Shown: positions 13,417-14,527 of the stretch, one piece after another
How positions within the stretch are numbered: the first letter of the stretch is position 1
How the letters are laid out: every line of letters begins with the position of its first letter
NCBI RefSeq assembly: GCF_028618695.1
Contig: NZ_JAQIVI010000397.1
Coordinates: forward strand, 1-14,527
Source of the DNA: Natrinema soli
GTDB taxonomy: Archaea > Halobacteriota > Halobacteria > Halobacteriales > Natrialbaceae
Direction of reading: 5' to 3'
Length of the DNA: 14,527 nucleotides
Position numbers and translations under genes: made by a program
The notes under the pieces: generated by a model
Databases searched by the model: none
Seen by the model: only the letters and a program-made list of their open reading frames with translations
Told to the model about the DNA's origin: nothing

Positions 13417-14527
13417 GCGTCGTCCTCGTCGGTTCCGTCTTCGGTGCCGTCCGCGTCGGCTTCGTCGTCGAAAATTCCGGTGTTGCCGTCCGTCGGCTCG
13501 TCGTCGGAATCCGTCTCGTCGTCTCTGAAGATCGACCCGTCGTCACCCGTCTCGCTCCCGTCGAACAGCGACCCGTCGTCATCGTCGGCTCCGTCCTCGT
13601 CGTCGCCGAAGATGGAGCCGGATCCGCCGCCGAATATCGAGTCGCCCTCGTCGCCACCGATTGCGGCGTCGGTATCCGTATCGGAAGGGGTATCAGGTTC
13701 GGCGTCAGTGCTATCGTCGGCATCGGTGTCGACGGTGCCTCCAGAATCGGTGTCGGCGTCGGCACCGGTATCGGTGGCGTCGTCGACCGCTGCCGGTTCG
13801 CCGGTTGCCGCCTCCGTGCCGTCGTTCGCGTCGTCAGCCCCGTCGTCCCGCGGATCCGAGGTATCGTCATCGATATCGATCGTCGGCGGTTCGGTGTTCG
13901 ACTCGTTCCGATCGGAGGCCGACTCGCTGTCGACATCGAGCGTCGGGGTCTCCGGTCCGTCCGCGTCGCTCGAGGCCGATCGGCCGGTATCGACGTCGCT
14001 CGAGGCCGCCGAGGTGGTATCCGGCTCGTCGAGCGCTGCATCGAATTCGTTCGCCGGCTCGTCGTCGGACGAATCCGGATCGAAGATCGAAGCGAGGTCG
14101 TCCTCCGGGAACATCGAGTCGAAGCCGGAAGTATCCGGTTGGGCGGTCGTCGTCTCCTCACTGTGCTCCGTTCGGCTGGCGTCGGGATCATCGAGTTCGT
14201 CGATCGTCTCGCCCATATCGTCGAAGAGTCCGCCCAGATCGCCGTCCTCGGCGTCGTCGGTCGGGAGTACCGTCGACTCGTGGTGGGTCGAGTCCGCTCC
14301 CTCACCGTCTGCTCCCGCGGGCGGACTCGAGGCAGCCGACCGATCCGCTGTCGTCTCCACCTCCCCACCGGCCGCTGGCTCGGGATCGGCCGTCTCAGCT
14401 TTCATCGCCGATTCGGCATCCGCCGCTGTCGAGGGCTGTGAACCGCTGTTCGGGGCGACGGCGTTCCCGGGTTCGTCGGCAGTGTGTGCCGGCTCGACTG
14501 CAGTCGAACGACCGCCGGCGTCGGACG
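13413..14527 (-). CDS. Acidic C-terminal tail of a protein upstream of pilC, probably a PilB-type ATPase (partial)
   Basis: The reading frame is open from the right edge to TGA 13415-13413, giving about 370 residues. An ATG at 14405 is internal to the open frame and is probably not the true start. Everything visible is Asp/Glu/Ser/Thr/Ala-rich and low complexity, with no Walker motifs or membrane segments. The PilB assignment rests on position: the stop overlaps pilC by 4 bp, and pilC normally follows its ATPase gene. The tail is not featureless. (S/G)(I/L/M)F motifs recur: GLF, SMF and SIF in the distal part, then five within the last 75 residues. One segment, LFDDMGETIDELDD, looks like an amphipathic helix. 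It may be a disordered interaction tail; a separate acidic protein cannot be excluded from this window. Confidence 0.75.
   Translation of the reverse strand, partial: SDAGGRSTAVEPAHTADEPGNAVAPNSGSQPSTAADAESAMKAETADPEPAAGGEVETTADRSAASSPPAGADGEGADSTHHESTVLPTDDAEDGDLGGLFDDMGETIDELDDPDASRTEHSEETTTAQPDTSGFDSMFPEDDLASIFDPDSSDDEPANEFDAALDEPDTTSAASSDVDTGRSASSDADGPETPTLDVDSESASDRNESNTEPPTIDIDDDTSDPRDDGADDANDGTEAATGEPAAVDDATDTGADADTDSGGTVDTDADDSTDAEPDTPSDTDTDAAIGGDEGDSIFGGGSGSIFGDDEDGADDDDGSLFDGSETGDDGSIFRDDETDSDDEPTDGNTGIFDDEADADGTEDGTDEDDA
13470..13640 (-). repeat. Five-copy (S/G)(I/L)F motif array in the acidic tail
   Basis: Within 75 residues of the C-terminus the tail reads DSIFGG, GSIFGD, GSLFDG, GSIFRD and TGIFDD, separated by 7-20 acidic residues. 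These are nearly the only large hydrophobic residues in the segment. Codons for the copies differ (for example SIF is encoded with ATA in one copy and ATC in others), so this is a protein-level motif repeat rather than a fresh DNA duplication. It resembles a multivalent short linear motif; the binding partner is unknown. Confidence 0.6.

Noticed and set aside
13470..13640. The Ser/Asp repeat region as a DNA tandem repeat
   Set aside because: Copies differ in codons and spacing, so it is a repeated short protein motif, not a DNA repeat.
14403..14405. ATG 14405 as the start of a separate acidic protein
   Set aside because: The frame stays open and keeps the same composition from there to the right edge, so the ATG is most likely internal.
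13236..14441. Plus-strand open frame of 401 codons opposite the acidic tail
   Set aside because: Its Val/Gly/Arg-rich repetitive product is the complement of acidic codons. The minus-strand frame is open to the edge and is coupled to pilC by an ATGA overlap.

Overview
The window is from a halophilic archaeon. The DNA is GC-rich with frequent CTCGAG and GAC/GAG codons, the proteins are strongly acidic, and the gene set (cheB-cheA-cheC-cheC-cheD-cheR beside an archaeal type IV pilus operon) is haloarchaeal. The CTCGAG-rich style and the gene content fit the Natrialba/Natrinema/Haloterrigena group, but that level of placement is only a guess. No rRNA, tRNA, CRISPR array, insertion sequence or attachment site was seen.

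Plus strand, 1-7139: a compact chemotaxis operon that enters from the left edge. It holds the 3' end of cheB (methylesterase), a very large cheA (1201 residues, with an acidic linker of about 580 residues), cheC (single CheC unit), a second cheC made of two fused CheC units, cheD and cheR. Almost every junction is a stop/start overlap. The exception, cheA to cheC, is bridged by a 13-codon ORF that itself overlaps both neighbours. Together these genes cover kinase signalling (CheA), adaptation by receptor methylation, demethylation and deamidation (CheR, CheB, CheD) and CheY-P dephosphorylation (CheC). cheY, cheW and receptors are not in the window.

Plus strand, 7265-8485: a haloarchaeal protein of unassigned function. 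Its N-terminal domain resembles the PD-(D/E)XK domain of type I restriction R subunits but appears to lack the catalytic lysine. An acidic linker and a small conserved C-terminal domain follow. The gene ends convergently with the operon on the other strand, and two overlapping hairpins occupy the 66-bp gap.

Minus strand, 14527 down to 8552: a type IV pilus operon read right to left. It begins with the acidic C-terminal tail of a protein that is probably the PilB secretion ATPase (the rest is off-window). Next come PilC, a double-T2SSF membrane platform protein, and five small membrane-anchored pilin-like proteins packed with overlaps or gaps of 1-4 bp. Four of the five carry exactly two cysteines, and all carry several N-glycosylation sequons.

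The components resemble known haloarchaeal parts, so I do not claim a wholly new system. The most interesting points are the CheA linker, a similar short acidic-amphipathic motif in the CheA linker and the PilB-like tail, the repeated (S/G)(I/L)F motif in that tail, the fused CheC with one altered active site, the bridging micro-ORF, the cysteine-paired pilin-like set, and the endonuclease-like protein between chemotaxis and pilus genes.
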